The translations under genes were made by a program, and so were the position numbers. From IMG/VR virus record IMGVR_UViG_3300042298_002341, positions 1-57,486 of that record: 57,486 nucleotides of DNA. One strand, 5' to 3'. Source of the stretch: a virus. Positions 42,852 to 50,987 of the stretch are shown here, one piece after another (position 1 is the stretch's first letter; every line of letters begins with the position of its first letter). The notes under the pieces are model-generated. The model saw only the letters and a list, made by a program, of their open reading frames with translations. It made no database searches and was not told the origin of the DNA.

Positions 42852-42992
42852 TTACCGATCATCGTCAAGCGTCGCCTCCAGCCTCTCGAATAGCTCTTCG
42901 ACCCACCCATCGGGCGCTTCTTCGGAGCCAATCAAGGGCGCGAAATGCTTCAGGTCTTCGTCTGAAAGTCCCTCAGGCTGAACTCCGTGCAT
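42852..42992 (-). CDS. Small acidic protein, function unknown
   Basis: 46 residues (MHGVQPEGLSDEDLKHFAPL ... ERLEATLDDDR), acidic and helical. GGAGA lies six bases before the chosen ATG; an in-frame ATG four codons upstream lacks a ribosome site. It overlaps the end of the helix-turn-helix gene by 43 bases in another frame and ends five bases before the primase-helicase start. Function unknown; position in the replication operon suggests an accessory role. Confidence 0.5.
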   Translation of the reverse strand: MHGVQPEGLSDEDLKHFAPLIGSEEAPDGWVEELFERLEATLDDDR

Positions 42993-43240
42993 ATGGCTCT
43001 CCATGCGTCTTGTGTTGTCTGGGCCGCTTGCAGGCAGCGCACTATGCGCTCGACCTTGGGGCGGTATGTCGGGGTCACGTCCTTGCCGTGCATCCAGTTG
43101 TACACGGTTTGACGCGTGGCACCTGTGGCCTCTTGCAGAAGCGTCACAGGGATGTCGTGGTAGATCGCCCAGCGCCCTAGACGAACGCCTAGCGTGACGG
43201 GCAGCGATTGAACTTTGTCGATGAAGGCTTGGCGGTACAT
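42950..43240 (-). CDS. Helix-turn-helix DNA-binding protein
   Basis: 96 residues. A Cro/XRE-like helix-turn-helix is visible at about 32-51 (VTLLQEATGATRQTVYNWMHG without its last residue), followed by KDVTPTYRPKVERIVRCL. Likely a transcription regulator of the phage, or a replication-associated DNA-binding factor given its place between the putative ssDNA-binding protein and the primase-helicase. No strong ribosome site precedes the ATG. It is the clearest regulator candidate in the window. Confidence 0.7.
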   Translation of the reverse strand: MYRQAFIDKVQSLPVTLGVRLGRWAIYHDIPVTLLQEATGATRQTVYNWMHGKDVTPTYRPKVERIVRCLQAAQTTQDAWRAICTEFSLRDFQTKT

Positions 43241-43281
43241 GGCTGGCGGGGGCTGCGCTTAGCGCAGCCCCGCTGCTCCTC

Positions 43282-44316
43282 TTACTCGTCGTCCCAGTCG
43301 GACAGGGCCTTGGCCAGATCGGCCTTGGGCGGGGCGCTCGGCTTGGCGGCAGGCTTGCGCACACCCGGCTCCTCAGCGTCTTCATCGTCTGCCACGGGCG
43401 CAGCCTTCTTCGCCTTGGGCGGGGGCACAGGCTCGTCATCCTCCACCACAGGCGCGGGCTTCTTAGCCTTGGGCGGGGGCACAGGCTCGTCATCCTCCAC
43501 CACGGGCGCAGCCTTCTTGGCCTTGGGCGGCGGGACATCGTCCTCGATGACCGCCTTGGTGGCCTTCGGCGGCGTCCCATCGATCTCAGCCGGCGCGACG
43601 TTGTCTTGCTTGGCGACCGTCATGGTGACCGCCTTCAGCGCCTCCTCGGAGCCGGCCTTCTCCTCCACCGTGGCGTACTCGTCGTCCGACAGCCAGCGCA
43701 TGGCCTTGAAGACCAGCTTGGGATTGTCAGCATCAAGGTCGAAGCGCATGCGGGTGACGACCGTCTCGGGGTTGATACGTTGCGCGGCGAGCCAGCGAGC
43801 GTACTCCTGAAGCGGGCGCTTGTCTCCCTTGGCTTCGCCAAACAGCGACGTTGCCGGCAGAGCCAGCTGCATGACTGCGCCCTCGATGTCGTTGGCCAGC
43901 ACCACCGCGATGCGCTGCTGGTAGCGGCAGGCGCGGCTGTTGCCTTGCCCCGACCCGGCCACGTTCTGCGGGCACGACGCGCACGTCTTCGCCTGCGGCG
44001 ACGCCGAATCAGGGCTGGGGGTGTCCCCGTCAGCCGACCAGCAGTCCGGCGCTGCCGAGTTTTCGGGGTCGTACTTGGCGGCGTACCACACGCGGCCGAC
44101 CTTGGGCGCGGCCTTGATGACCACCACGTCGAGATAGCGCTCCTCAATGGAGGCAATCTCCTTGCCGTTGTCGAGCAGGCGGAACACACCGGCTGCGATG
44201 GAGATGCGCTTGCCACCAGCACCGCTGCCCGCGAGGGCCTTGGCGGTTTCAGAAAGCTCGGCTTTGCGCGCGAACGCGGGCACCTGCGACGGGTTGAACT
44301 GAACGACTGCGTTCAT
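43282..44316 (-). CDS. Putative ssDNA-binding/replication protein
   Basis: 344 residues. The N-terminal 215 residues form a conserved domain of podophage replication arms, with FNPSQVPAFARKAELSE, the CASCPQN cysteine pair (C113, C116) and FDLDADNPKLVFKAMRWLS. The tail consists of 18-residue repeats (VEDDEPVPPPKAKKAAPV type) and ends in the acidic LSDWDDE, much like the protein-docking tail of SSB proteins. I infer a single-strand DNA-binding or recombination role; the exact family name is uncertain. GAGGA precedes the ATG. Confidence 0.55.
   Translation of the reverse strand: MNAVVQFNPSQVPAFARKAELSETAKALAGSGAGGKRISIAAGVFRLLDNGKEIASIEERYLDVVVIKAAPKVGRVWYAAKYDPENSAAPDCWSADGDTPSPDSASPQAKTCASCPQNVAGSGQGNSRACRYQQRIAVVLANDIEGAVMQLALPATSLFGEAKGDKRPLQEYARWLAAQRINPETVVTRMRFDLDADNPKLVFKAMRWLSDDEYATVEEKAGSEEALKAVTMTVAKQDNVAPAEIDGTPPKATKAVIEDDVPPPKAKKAAPVVEDDEPVPPPKAKKPAPVVEDDEPVPPPKAKKAAPVADDEDAEEPGVRKPAAKPSAPPKADLAKALSDWDDE
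43391..43535 (-). repeat. 54-base tandem repeats in the ssDNA-binding-like gene
   Basis: About two and a half copies of a 54-base unit in exact register (the GCCTTGGGCGG segment recurs at 43412, 43466 and 43520). Each codes 18 residues, alternating an acidic block (VEDDEP) with a lysine/proline block (PPPKAKK). Copy number is likely to vary among relatives. Confidence 0.85.
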
Positions 44317-44323
44317 GAAATCC

Positions 44324-44740
44324 TCACTTGGACGGTTTACGGACAGAGATCGTGTACTCCGAATTGCTGTTCAGCCCCGGAGGTACGAGCGTTGGGTTTG
44401 CTTCCAGAAACTGCGACATGTTCTTCTGACTGATGCGTTTCTCCAGTAGGTCAAGTGCATCGTGTTGCACAACGAACTGCTTGAACGCATCCCAGTCTTG
44501 CGCGTGGTAGCGTGTCTGCAGGCCGAGAATGACCGTGCCATGTGCAGTGTTGGCGCTCTTCACGCCCATGCCGAGCAGCCGGTCTTTCAGTTCGTTACGC
44601 ACAGCGTCGCGCTGTACGGTGAGTTGCGCGACCTCCGCATCATATGCTGCGGTCAACTCTTGAATGCGCCCTTGGATCTTGCGATACACACGGGCGAGCT
44701 TGTCCAGCGGCACTTCGTCCGCGTTCGGTACATCTGACAT
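44324..44740 (-). CDS. Conserved early protein of podophages, function unknown
   Basis: 138 residues. A charged coiled coil (about 12-55: LDKLARVYRKIQGRIQELTA) is followed by TAHGTVILGLQTRYHAQDWD and the C-terminal NPTLVPPGLNSNSEYTISVR, all strongly conserved in replication arms of related phages. No catalytic motif. It is the first gene after a sigma-70-type promoter and is followed by the ssDNA-binding-like gene after seven bases. GGAGAGGA precedes the ATG. Confidence 0.7.
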   Translation of the reverse strand: MSDVPNADEVPLDKLARVYRKIQGRIQELTAAYDAEVAQLTVQRDAVRNELKDRLLGMGVKSANTAHGTVILGLQTRYHAQDWDAFKQFVVQHDALDLLEKRISQKNMSQFLEANPTLVPPGLNSNSEYTISVRKPSK

Positions 44741-44778
44741 TGTCCTCTCCTAAACGGTCGGTGGGTCCGACCCGCGAA

Positions 44779-44806
44779 AGTCTACGCTTTGTAAAGAGTT
44801 TGTCAA
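44779..44806 (-). promoter_or_regulatory. Sigma-70-type promoter for the replication genes
   Basis: Leftward TTGACA (44806-44801), 16-base spacer, then TAGACT (44784-44779); the start codon of the next gene is 38 bases further. The -35 box overlaps the last codons of the helicase gene. It would give extra transcription of the ssDNA-binding-like, HTH and primase-helicase genes. Confidence 0.65.
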
Positions 44807-46386
44807 GCGCCGTTGAGCGCCTGTCGTGCCGCAGCCTCAGCCTCGAACATGCCGACGAGCAAAGAGTGGTCGCTCACTTTGCCGGCCAGCGCCTTGAACA
44901 GTCGCTCCTCCACCGGGCTGCTCTGGATGTGGATGACGCGAACCTTGTCGGAATCCTGCCCCTTGCGGTCCGCTCGCGCGATGCACTGCAGATATTGCTC
45001 CACGCTGAGCAGCGGCCCGTAAAAGACCACCGTGTCGGCGGCTGTCAGGGTGATGCCGTGCGCCGTGGCCTGCGGTTGCATGACGAGTACGCGCGGGTCC
45101 GGGTTGCGCTGGAAGTCGTCGATGATCTGTGCGCGCTTGGAGGCGTTGACGCCGCCATGGATCTGGGCGTGGGTGATCTTGTGCTTCTCCAGACTGCGCG
45201 TGATCGTGTCGATGCTGGACAGGTAGAGCGCAAACACGATGACCTTTCGGTCCGTCTCCTCGATCACTTCCTGCAGCACTTGCAGGCGCGGTGTGGAGTC
45301 GAACTCGATGACCTCGTTGTTCTCTGAGTATGCGGCACCGCAGCTGATTTGCAGCAGTTTGTTCAACGCAACACCTGCGTTGGCGGCAGTGATCACCTCA
45401 CCCGCAGCCATGACCATCATCTGCTCTTTGAGGATCTTGTAGTACTTCGCCTGCTGCGCAGACATCGCGACATTGCGCGTCTCCACAATAACGGGCGGCA
45501 GATCAAGACACTCCTTCTTGGTGAAGCGTATGGCAGGCTGCAGCGCTTCGTGGACGATGTCACGCGCGTTGGACTTCGGTACCCACTTGTAGGTGGTGAC
45601 CTTGTTCATGACCTTGTCGCGCCACCCTGTCAGCAGCGTCGGCACGCCGCGCGGGTTGACGAGCTTGGCCAGCCCGTACGCGTCCACAGGCGACTGCGAA
45701 GCGGGGGTGCCGGTCATCATCCACAGGTACGTCTCTGGGCGCAGGATGGAAGCGAGCGCCTTCCACCTGTCCGTGTACGGGTTCTTGTAGGCGTTGGCCT
45801 CGTCCACGATGACGAGGTCGAACCGGCCGTCGTTGATGATCTCCTTGTTGATGATCTCCAGCCCGTCGTAGTTGGTGATGACAATCTCGTAGTCGCCCTG
45901 CAGCATCTCGACGCGGCGCGCTGCCTTGCGATGGTGGGCCACGATGGCGCTGCGGTGAATGACGCTGTTGGAGATGTCCGCCATCCACGCCGTATGCATG
46001 ATCGACACGGGGCAGAGCACAAGCACCCGGCGCACATCGCCGCGCAGCATGAGGTAGTCCGCCGCCCACAGCGCGCTGAGCGTCTTGCCGGTCCCCGGCT
46101 CGTTGAAGCAGAAGCCGCGTCGGTGCAGCGTGAGGAAGCTGGCGGTCTCCCGCTGGTGCTGCATGGGGCGGTAGCGCCCCGGCCACGGGTAAGAGCGCAT
46201 GATCGGACTGGGCGCGGTCTTCACGCCCAGATTGCGCAGCACCCGCATCTCGTCCAGCCCCCATGCCACGGCGACCGTGTAGCCGCCGTTGGGGAGCGTC
46301 TCCACCACCTTGGAGCGCGGGATGATGGTGTACTTCTCCGGCGAGCGCGTGCGGATCAGCACGGCCCGGTTGTCGATGATCTCCAT
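44803..46386 (-). CDS. SNF2-type DEAD/DEAH helicase
   Basis: 527-residue superfamily 2 ATPase that moves on duplex DNA. Motifs in order: Q-motif-like PMQHQRET (74-81), Walker A EPGTGKT (96-102), motif II VDEAN (194-198), motif III MTGTPAS (near 217), and the C-terminal lobe with motif VI QCIARADRKGQ. Such proteins sit in phage replication arms and may remodel forks or displace proteins. It starts two bases after the small HNH gene in the transcription direction. Confidence 0.9.
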   Translation of the reverse strand: MEIIDNRAVLIRTRSPEKYTIIPRSKVVETLPNGGYTVAVAWGLDEMRVLRNLGVKTAPSPIMRSYPWPGRYRPMQHQRETASFLTLHRRGFCFNEPGTGKTLSALWAADYLMLRGDVRRVLVLCPVSIMHTAWMADISNSVIHRSAIVAHHRKAARRVEMLQGDYEIVITNYDGLEIINKEIINDGRFDLVIVDEANAYKNPYTDRWKALASILRPETYLWMMTGTPASQSPVDAYGLAKLVNPRGVPTLLTGWRDKVMNKVTTYKWVPKSNARDIVHEALQPAIRFTKKECLDLPPVIVETRNVAMSAQQAKYYKILKEQMMVMAAGEVITAANAGVALNKLLQISCGAAYSENNEVIEFDSTPRLQVLQEVIEETDRKVIVFALYLSSIDTITRSLEKHKITHAQIHGGVNASKRAQIIDDFQRNPDPRVLVMQPQATAHGITLTAADTVVFYGPLLSVEQYLQCIARADRKGQDSDKVRVIHIQSSPVEERLFKALAGKVSDHSLLVGMFEAEAAARQALNGA

Positions 46387-46388
46387 CG

Positions 46389-46619
46389 TCAGCGCCCGTT
46401 GTCGGAGCGGTTGCTGCTGCGCGAACGCAGCCGGGTGTTGGACATCGTGCTCTTGCCGCCGGCACGCAGCGGCTTGACGTGGTCGATGTCCTTGCCCGAG
46501 CGGTCGATGCCGGCCTTGTCGTACGCCCGCCGCGCGCGCTGGCGTTCGATCTGATCCTTGGTCTCGCCGCTGGCCTTCTGCAGTTGGTACTTGTGTTTCC
46601 AGTCGCGTTTCTCAGGCAT
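46389..46619 (-). CDS. Small HNH-like nuclease
   Basis: 76 residues, highly basic. The core GKDIDHVKPLRAGGKSTMSN with RSRSSNRSDNGR matches short HNH-type phage proteins (D-H pair, then N and final N). An AGGAG lies six bases before the chosen ATG; a TTG two codons earlier is less likely. It is placed between the Cas4/RecB-like nuclease and the SNF2 helicase. Could assist DNA processing or packaging; the catalytic assignment is from motif only. Confidence 0.7.
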   Translation of the reverse strand: MPEKRDWKHKYQLQKASGETKDQIERQRARRAYDKAGIDRSGKDIDHVKPLRAGGKSTMSNTRLRSRSSNRSDNGR

Positions 46620-46621
46620 GA

Positions 46622-47287
46622 TCAACTCCTATGATGGTTAGGGTGATGTTCGCATGAAACCACAGGGCACCACGGACAAAGCGGTGACTGTTTGGGGTTC
46701 CACACGTTGTTGCTTATACAAGCAGCCAGCTTTGCCGTTCGCTCCCGATAAAGTTGCCAGTGCGCGTCTGCTTCTTCGCGCAGCATTTTCTTCTTCACGA
46801 TGTCGTTCTTGAGCGTAAAGATTAGCGCCGAGTTGACCTTGCGGATGTGGGGGAAGTGGGCAAATACCAGCAATGACATGAGAGTCAGCTGATCTCTGTC
46901 CGGGTACTTGTTGTTGCCGGTCTTCCAGTCGCCTACCCACGCAGTCAAGTTGTCGTCATCGACAACAAGAATGTCCGCTATGCCCCGCACCCACGTCTCA
47001 GGCGCGAACCACTCGCACGGCTCGATGTTGACGTTGACCGCCATCTGGTGCTCGGCCATCTTGCGCCCCGGCTTGGCGAGCATGGCGTCCGCCAGCGGCT
47101 TGTGTTGCTGGTACGCAGTAACAAACGGCTGGCCGTCTTTGATGTAAAGCTCAATGGCCTTGTGGACTGCGTTGCCGTAGATAGTAGCGGGCGTGTCCTT
47201 GCGTGGGTACTTCTTGAGAATCCGCACCTCATGATAGCGGCGCGGGCATCCCTCGAAGTCTTTGAGCGAACTGTGTGACCATTGCAT
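46622..47287 (-). CDS. PD-(D/E)XK nuclease (Cas4/RecB-like, possible Fe-S)
   Basis: 221 residues. Nuclease motifs are GIAD with D105, DWK (120-122) and a downstream Q133, as in RecB/Cas4-type exonucleases (PDDEXK_1). Cysteines at 14 (in GCPRRY) and 204, 207 and 212 (CPWCPVVSC) have the one-plus-three spacing of iron-sulphur nucleases such as Cas4 and AddB. Likely a recombination exonuclease that works with the ssDNA-binding-like protein. GGAG precedes the ATG. Confidence 0.85.
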   Translation of the reverse strand: MQWSHSSLKDFEGCPRRYHEVRILKKYPRKDTPATIYGNAVHKAIELYIKDGQPFVTAYQQHKPLADAMLAKPGRKMAEHQMAVNVNIEPCEWFAPETWVRGIADILVVDDDNLTAWVGDWKTGNNKYPDRDQLTLMSLLVFAHFPHIRKVNSALIFTLKNDIVKKKMLREEADAHWQLYRERTAKLAACISNNVWNPKQSPLCPWCPVVSCEHHPNHHRS

Positions 47288-47596
47288 CTAGAACTCCGCA
47301 GTGTCGATGGCTTGACTGAGCAGCTTGCTGAACTGCGTGACAAAGCGCTCGTCGTTGTTGAGGGCGCTGCCCATCTCGTGAAGGACGGCGTGGGTGATCT
47401 CGTGCCACAGAACCTCGTTGCGCTTGGCGGGCGGCAGCGGCTGGCCTGCGTGGCTCGTGTACAGCATGATGGTCTTGATCTGCGAGTAGCACTCGCCGTA
47501 GTAGCGGCGATGCGACTTGGCAAGGTGCAGCGTGTACCGCGACTTGCCGACCGTGATGTGGCGCGGGGCGGGGACGAGCTTGACTTCGTTGGCCAT
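47288..47596 (-). CDS. Small HExxH metallopeptidase-like protein
   Basis: 102 residues. Zincin motif HEITH (65-69) followed by the second helix LHEMGSALNND. The N-terminal half has strands as in SprT-like or minimal metalloprotease domains (HITVGKSRYTLHLA). AGGAG precedes the chosen ATG; a longer in-frame start would run into the polymerase gene in another frame. Substrate unknown; related proteins occur beside polymerase genes in other phages. Confidence 0.75.
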   Translation of the reverse strand: MANEVKLVPAPRHITVGKSRYTLHLAKSHRRYYGECYSQIKTIMLYTSHAGQPLPPAKRNEVLWHEITHAVLHEMGSALNNDERFVTQFSKLLSQAIDTAEF

Positions 47597-47613
47597 GGTG
47601 AGACTCCTAGTTG

Positions 47614-49620
47614 TCAGCCTTTCGCAAGGCCGTAGCGTCGGTGAGCGCCGACATCCGCTGCCAGAGGGATTCCCGGCATGTACTTGGGCTCCTTCGTCAT
47701 CTGCTCCAGAACCCACTTCGTTGCTTCGTCTTTCTCCTGCTCGGGCACAACGACAAGCTGCTCGTCATGCACCGTTCCTACAATCGGGTACCGCTTGCCA
47801 GTGCGTAGCATACCATCTGTCATGACGATACGCGCCAGCCCCTGCGTGATGTTGTTGGTGATCTTGCCAGCGTAGAGCTTTGTCTCCTTGTCTCCGTCGC
47901 CGTAGACCCACTCGACTCGCACCCGTCCGTTCTTCTTGACTTTGCGCGAACGCAGATTCGGATAGCGCACGCTCATGCCGTTGGGGAAAACGATCTGCTC
48001 TTTCTGAAACGTCAGGCACTTGTGGTGGTACACCTCGCCGCCGTACAGCGAGCGCTCGATCAGCTGCGAGCAAAGCTCCCACAGTCCAACCACCGGGTGC
48101 GCAGTGGCGCGGTAGATGTCGATGATCTTCTTGGCCGCTACGCAGTGGATCAGCAACTCCTGCGATGTGCAGGTGTGCGGGATCTCCGCCATCGCCTTGA
48201 GGTTGTCGTCCCAGTCGAGGAAGCGCTCGATGTAGTCACGCGTGACGCCCAGCTTGCGCGCGAAGTCTTTGTCGTAGCGTACAGGTGGAGCACCCAGAAA
48301 GCCAACCAGCAGCTGCGTGGCGAACGATGCCCACCCCAGACCGTATCCTGCCCCCAGCAGCGCCGACTTCGCGCTTTGGCGAAGATCCGGGTGCGTCTCT
48401 TTCGTCATGCCGGGTATGCCAAACATCTGCGAACCAAACATGGCGTAGGCATCTTGCCGGGACCGGAAGATGTCTAGAATCTCGTCGTAGTCGGCCAGCC
48501 ATCCCAGCACACGCGGTTCGATCTGTGAGAGGTCGCCGACCACCAGCACATGCCCCTCGGGGGCCATGATCGCCTTGCGCAGGAATGAGCCGCGCTTGAG
48601 GTTCTGCATGTTGATGGCGCTGCCTTTGGCGGCGCTCCAGCGGCCTGTGATGGCCCCGTAGTAGGAGAGGGGCACAGGCAGTCGTCCGCGTTCCGAAATC
48701 TCCATGAAGCGCTGCGCGCGTGTGCGCTCGGTGGTGGACTTCACCTTCAGCCTTGCCTCGCACAGCAGCGCCACGTCGCCGTTGTCGCCGTTGAGCAGTG
48801 CTTGGAACATGGCGTCGTTCTTGGCGAACGCGTACGTCAGGCCCTGCGGGTTGGGCGTCTTGGCCGTGGGCTTGCGCTTCTTCATGGGCGGCTCGACGCC
48901 CATGCGTCGCAGCACCTCCGCGAACTGCGGGCCGCTCGCCAGCGCATCCTCTGGGATGCCCAGCATCGCCAGCAACGCTTCACGCTGCTCCTTCTCCTCC
49001 AGCAGCGCGTGCACCAGCATGTCTTGGTCAAGCTCCAGCAGCGGGCGCGTGTACATCTTCAGCGTGAGGTCGATCAGCCGCAGTTCGCTGACCGGGTAGC
49101 CCACGCTCAGGCGCTTGTAGATCTCCTCGCACAGGAACACGTCGTGCTTGCAGTACTCGGCAAGCTCCTTCTCCTCCTCCAGCGTGATGATGCCCATCTT
49201 GCCGTCGGTGCTGTAGACCGCCTTGCCCTTGGGCGGCAGGCCGAATTCATCAGCCAGCTTGGACAAGCTGTTGCCCACCTCGACCCCGCGCAGCGCCCGC
49301 GCCATCGACAGCGTGTCGAAGATGAACGCCGGCTCGTAGCCGTAGACCCACGTCAGGATGCTGACATCGAACTGAGCGTTGTGGGCGAGCACGGCGGTCG
49401 TGCTCCAGTCGATCTCGTCGAAGATCTGGCGGATGTACTTGTAGCCGATCCAGCGCGGCGGCTCGTCGCTGCCCAAGAAGTGGATGCCTACGCCCCAAGA
49501 GGCAAAGCGCTTGTCTCGGATGTACTCCTCGGTTGTCATCTTGGAGAGCGTGTAGCCTGCCTTCGAGTCCCATTTAGTCTCGAAGTCGATTGTGAGTATT
49601 TGAGTGAATGGTGCGCTCAT
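47614..49620 (-). CDS. DNA polymerase, family A (T7-like)
   Basis: 668 residues: replicative polymerase with proofreading. The exonuclease domain shows DFET (12-15), AHNAQFD (79-85) and YCKHDV (156-161). The polymerase domain shows motif A with D363 (VGDLSQIEPR), motif B RQSAKSALLGAGYG (414-427) and motif C HDE (618-620). The exonuclease begins 12 residues after the chosen ATG, so this is the natural start, although the ribosome site is weak and the frame stays open upstream into a VRR-NUC domain. Y426 sits at the position that affects dideoxy discrimination in T7-type enzymes. Confidence 0.93.
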   Translation of the reverse strand: MSAPFTQILTIDFETKWDSKAGYTLSKMTTEEYIRDKRFASWGVGIHFLGSDEPPRWIGYKYIRQIFDEIDWSTTAVLAHNAQFDVSILTWVYGYEPAFIFDTLSMARALRGVEVGNSLSKLADEFGLPPKGKAVYSTDGKMGIITLEEEKELAEYCKHDVFLCEEIYKRLSVGYPVSELRLIDLTLKMYTRPLLELDQDMLVHALLEEKEQREALLAMLGIPEDALASGPQFAEVLRRMGVEPPMKKRKPTAKTPNPQGLTYAFAKNDAMFQALLNGDNGDVALLCEARLKVKSTTERTRAQRFMEISERGRLPVPLSYYGAITGRWSAAKGSAINMQNLKRGSFLRKAIMAPEGHVLVVGDLSQIEPRVLGWLADYDEILDIFRSRQDAYAMFGSQMFGIPGMTKETHPDLRQSAKSALLGAGYGLGWASFATQLLVGFLGAPPVRYDKDFARKLGVTRDYIERFLDWDDNLKAMAEIPHTCTSQELLIHCVAAKKIIDIYRATAHPVVGLWELCSQLIERSLYGGEVYHHKCLTFQKEQIVFPNGMSVRYPNLRSRKVKKNGRVRVEWVYGDGDKETKLYAGKITNNITQGLARIVMTDGMLRTGKRYPIVGTVHDEQLVVVPEQEKDEATKWVLEQMTKEPKYMPGIPLAADVGAHRRYGLAKG

Positions 49621-50223
49621 GTGGGTGCCTGTTAGTGACGCGTCATCTGGTCTTCGTCCATCATCGCCAGCATGTACGCTTGGGACGCTGCTTCCAGCAT
49701 CCGTACTGTGTCCTCTTCCGTCGTCAGGTGCAGTGGATAGACTGATAACTCTTCGACCCCCTCGTAGTGTGTTAAGAGTACGGCGCGAAAGCTGAAGCGT
49801 TTCTTCTGCATGTAGCACGCCGCCAACTTCTTCAGGATGAATTGAAACTCCTTCAGCGCTTGATTGTTGGACCGCAGTTCGTGGTGGACTGTGGCCAGCA
49901 GATGCACATCCTCCAGCCGCGTCTGTTCGTCGTTTGACATGATCTAGCGCCTCTCTTAGCGCAGAAAGGTTGTCTTCGTTGATCACCAACGACACGCCGC
50001 CGGCTAGCGTAATGTCCTCCAGCGCTTTCTTTTGCAGCGCTGTGGTGGTCCCTTTTCCAGCCTTGGCCTCTACCGCGATAAAGCACCCGCAGTAGCAAAT
50101 GAGGAAGTCTGGTGTTCCAGACTTGCCGTAACCTGTACCAATGGGCATGGCATAGTACGCTCCGTACTCTTTGAGCACGTCGCGTATACGCCGCTTTACT
50201 TTTGACTCTGGAGTAGCGGCCAT
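49621..50223 (-). CDS. VRR-NUC nuclease frame, open into the polymerase gene
   Basis: The first ~98 residues are a VRR-NUC domain, with GTPDFL (D39), FIAVEAKA (E52, K54) and Q64. After about residue 98 (HVKRR) the frame has no stop and no recognisable fold, and it runs in frame into the polymerase. That linker stretch is read in another frame as the 102-residue gene that follows. Either this is a genuine fusion, or the stop has been lost by mutation or a sequence error. The true end of the nuclease is therefore uncertain. A weak GGA precedes the ATG. Confidence 0.6.
49632..49940 (-). CDS. Small helical protein between VRR-NUC and polymerase
   Basis: 102 residues, helical (VHHELRSNNQALKEFQFILK; later MLEAASQAYMLAMMDEDQMT). 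It starts just after an in-frame TAG and ends 11 bases before the polymerase ATG. The sequence has the composition of a real protein, whereas the overlapping VRR-NUC frame here looks random, so I favour this frame. AGAGAGG lies upstream. Function unknown. Confidence 0.6.
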   Translation of the reverse strand: MSNDEQTRLEDVHLLATVHHELRSNNQALKEFQFILKKLAACYMQKKRFSFRAVLLTHYEGVEELSVYPLHLTTEEDTVRMLEAASQAYMLAMMDEDQMTRH

Positions 50224-50383
50224 CTTGTTCGTCCGGGGGAGATGCAGATTCCGCGCCCCCGGTGTTCGCGGTGCAGGTGGCAGGCGGAGGCAAAGCCGTA
50301 GTCAGTTCCGCCCGCCGCGACGAGAGTTCACATCTGCAAGGCCCCTCAGCGCCGCGCTCTCACCATGACTACAGGTGTTCGAT

Positions 50384-50665
50384 TTACAGCAGCTTGCCCG
50401 TGTTGCCGTCGCTTGTCAACCGGACAACCTCGGGCGACGAAGGCTTCGCCGCCGCTGCTGTTTGTTCCAAATTCTCGATCAGCTTGTCGATGTAGTGCCG
50501 CGCTTTGCGCAAATCTTCGATGCCGTTTTTGTACCGCCAGCGCGACAGATACTTGACAGCATTGCCGTCGAAATAGCCCAGTCCCCAGTCATGGATCACA
50601 TCCCACGTCTGGTACTTGAACTGCTTGTAGTGACCACCACCGTACTGAACTTCATTCGCGCTCAT
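50384..50665 (-). CDS. DUF3310 protein
   Basis: 93 residues with the full DUF3310 signature: YGGGHYKQFKYQTWDVIHDW, FDGNAVKYLSRWRYKNG and DLRKARHYIDKLIE. This is a very common phage early protein, sometimes annotated as a nucleotide kinase without proof. AAGGAG lies seven bases before the second of two adjacent ATGs. The 160 bases between it and the VRR-NUC start hold nothing I can identify. Confidence 0.9.
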   Translation of the reverse strand: MSANEVQYGGGHYKQFKYQTWDVIHDWGLGYFDGNAVKYLSRWRYKNGIEDLRKARHYIDKLIENLEQTAAAAKPSSPEVVRLTSDGNTGKLL

Positions 50666-50987
50666 CATCTTTCTCCTTGCGCATCTCCTGCGCGTAGTAC
50701 CTCAACTCGACTGTGCGCGCCGCCGCCCGCAGGCGGCTCACGCTGGTGGCTTTCATCACCTCGATGGCAATCGCCACGAAGGTCTCGATCTCGGCTCGTT
50801 CCTCGTCGCCCCAGCCGATCAGACTGGCCACCGCAGCCTGCAGCCGCTCGTCGCGCAGCTTGGCAACGCGCTCGACAAGATACTCCAGATCCTCCCGAGG
50901 CACAGCGGCGCGCTCGCGCAGCAGCGCGTGCATCCGTGCGGCCTGTTCGGCCACGAAGTCGGCGTCAGGTTTCGGGCGGCGGCTCAT
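50652..50987 (-). CDS. Helical early protein, function unknown
   Basis: 111 residues, almost all helix, rich in Arg, Ala and Glu (LEYLVERVAKLRDERLQAAV; SLIGWGDEERAEIETFV). No HTH or catalytic motif. AGGA is eight bases before the chosen ATG. Its end overlaps the DUF3310 gene and its start overlaps the zinc-ribbon gene, so all are translated as one operon. Confidence 0.6.
   Translation of the reverse strand: MSRRPKPDADFVAEQAARMHALLRERAAVPREDLEYLVERVAKLRDERLQAAVASLIGWGDEERAEIETFVAIAIEVMKATSVSRLRAAARTVELRYYAQEMRKEKDDERE

Noticed and set aside
42950-43240. HTH protein as a lysogeny repressor
   Set aside because: No integrase, attachment site or second regulator in a divergent switch; it sits within the replication operon, so a lytic regulator is more likely.
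43391-43535. Short regularly spaced repeats considered as a CRISPR array
   Set aside because: Units are contiguous, in coding register and lack spacers; same for the 12-base units at 55021-55164.
42852-43580. 242-codon leftward frame across three early genes
   Set aside because: Only its last ~46 codons look like a protein; the rest is a proline/arginine-rich shadow of the repeat tail and HTH gene.
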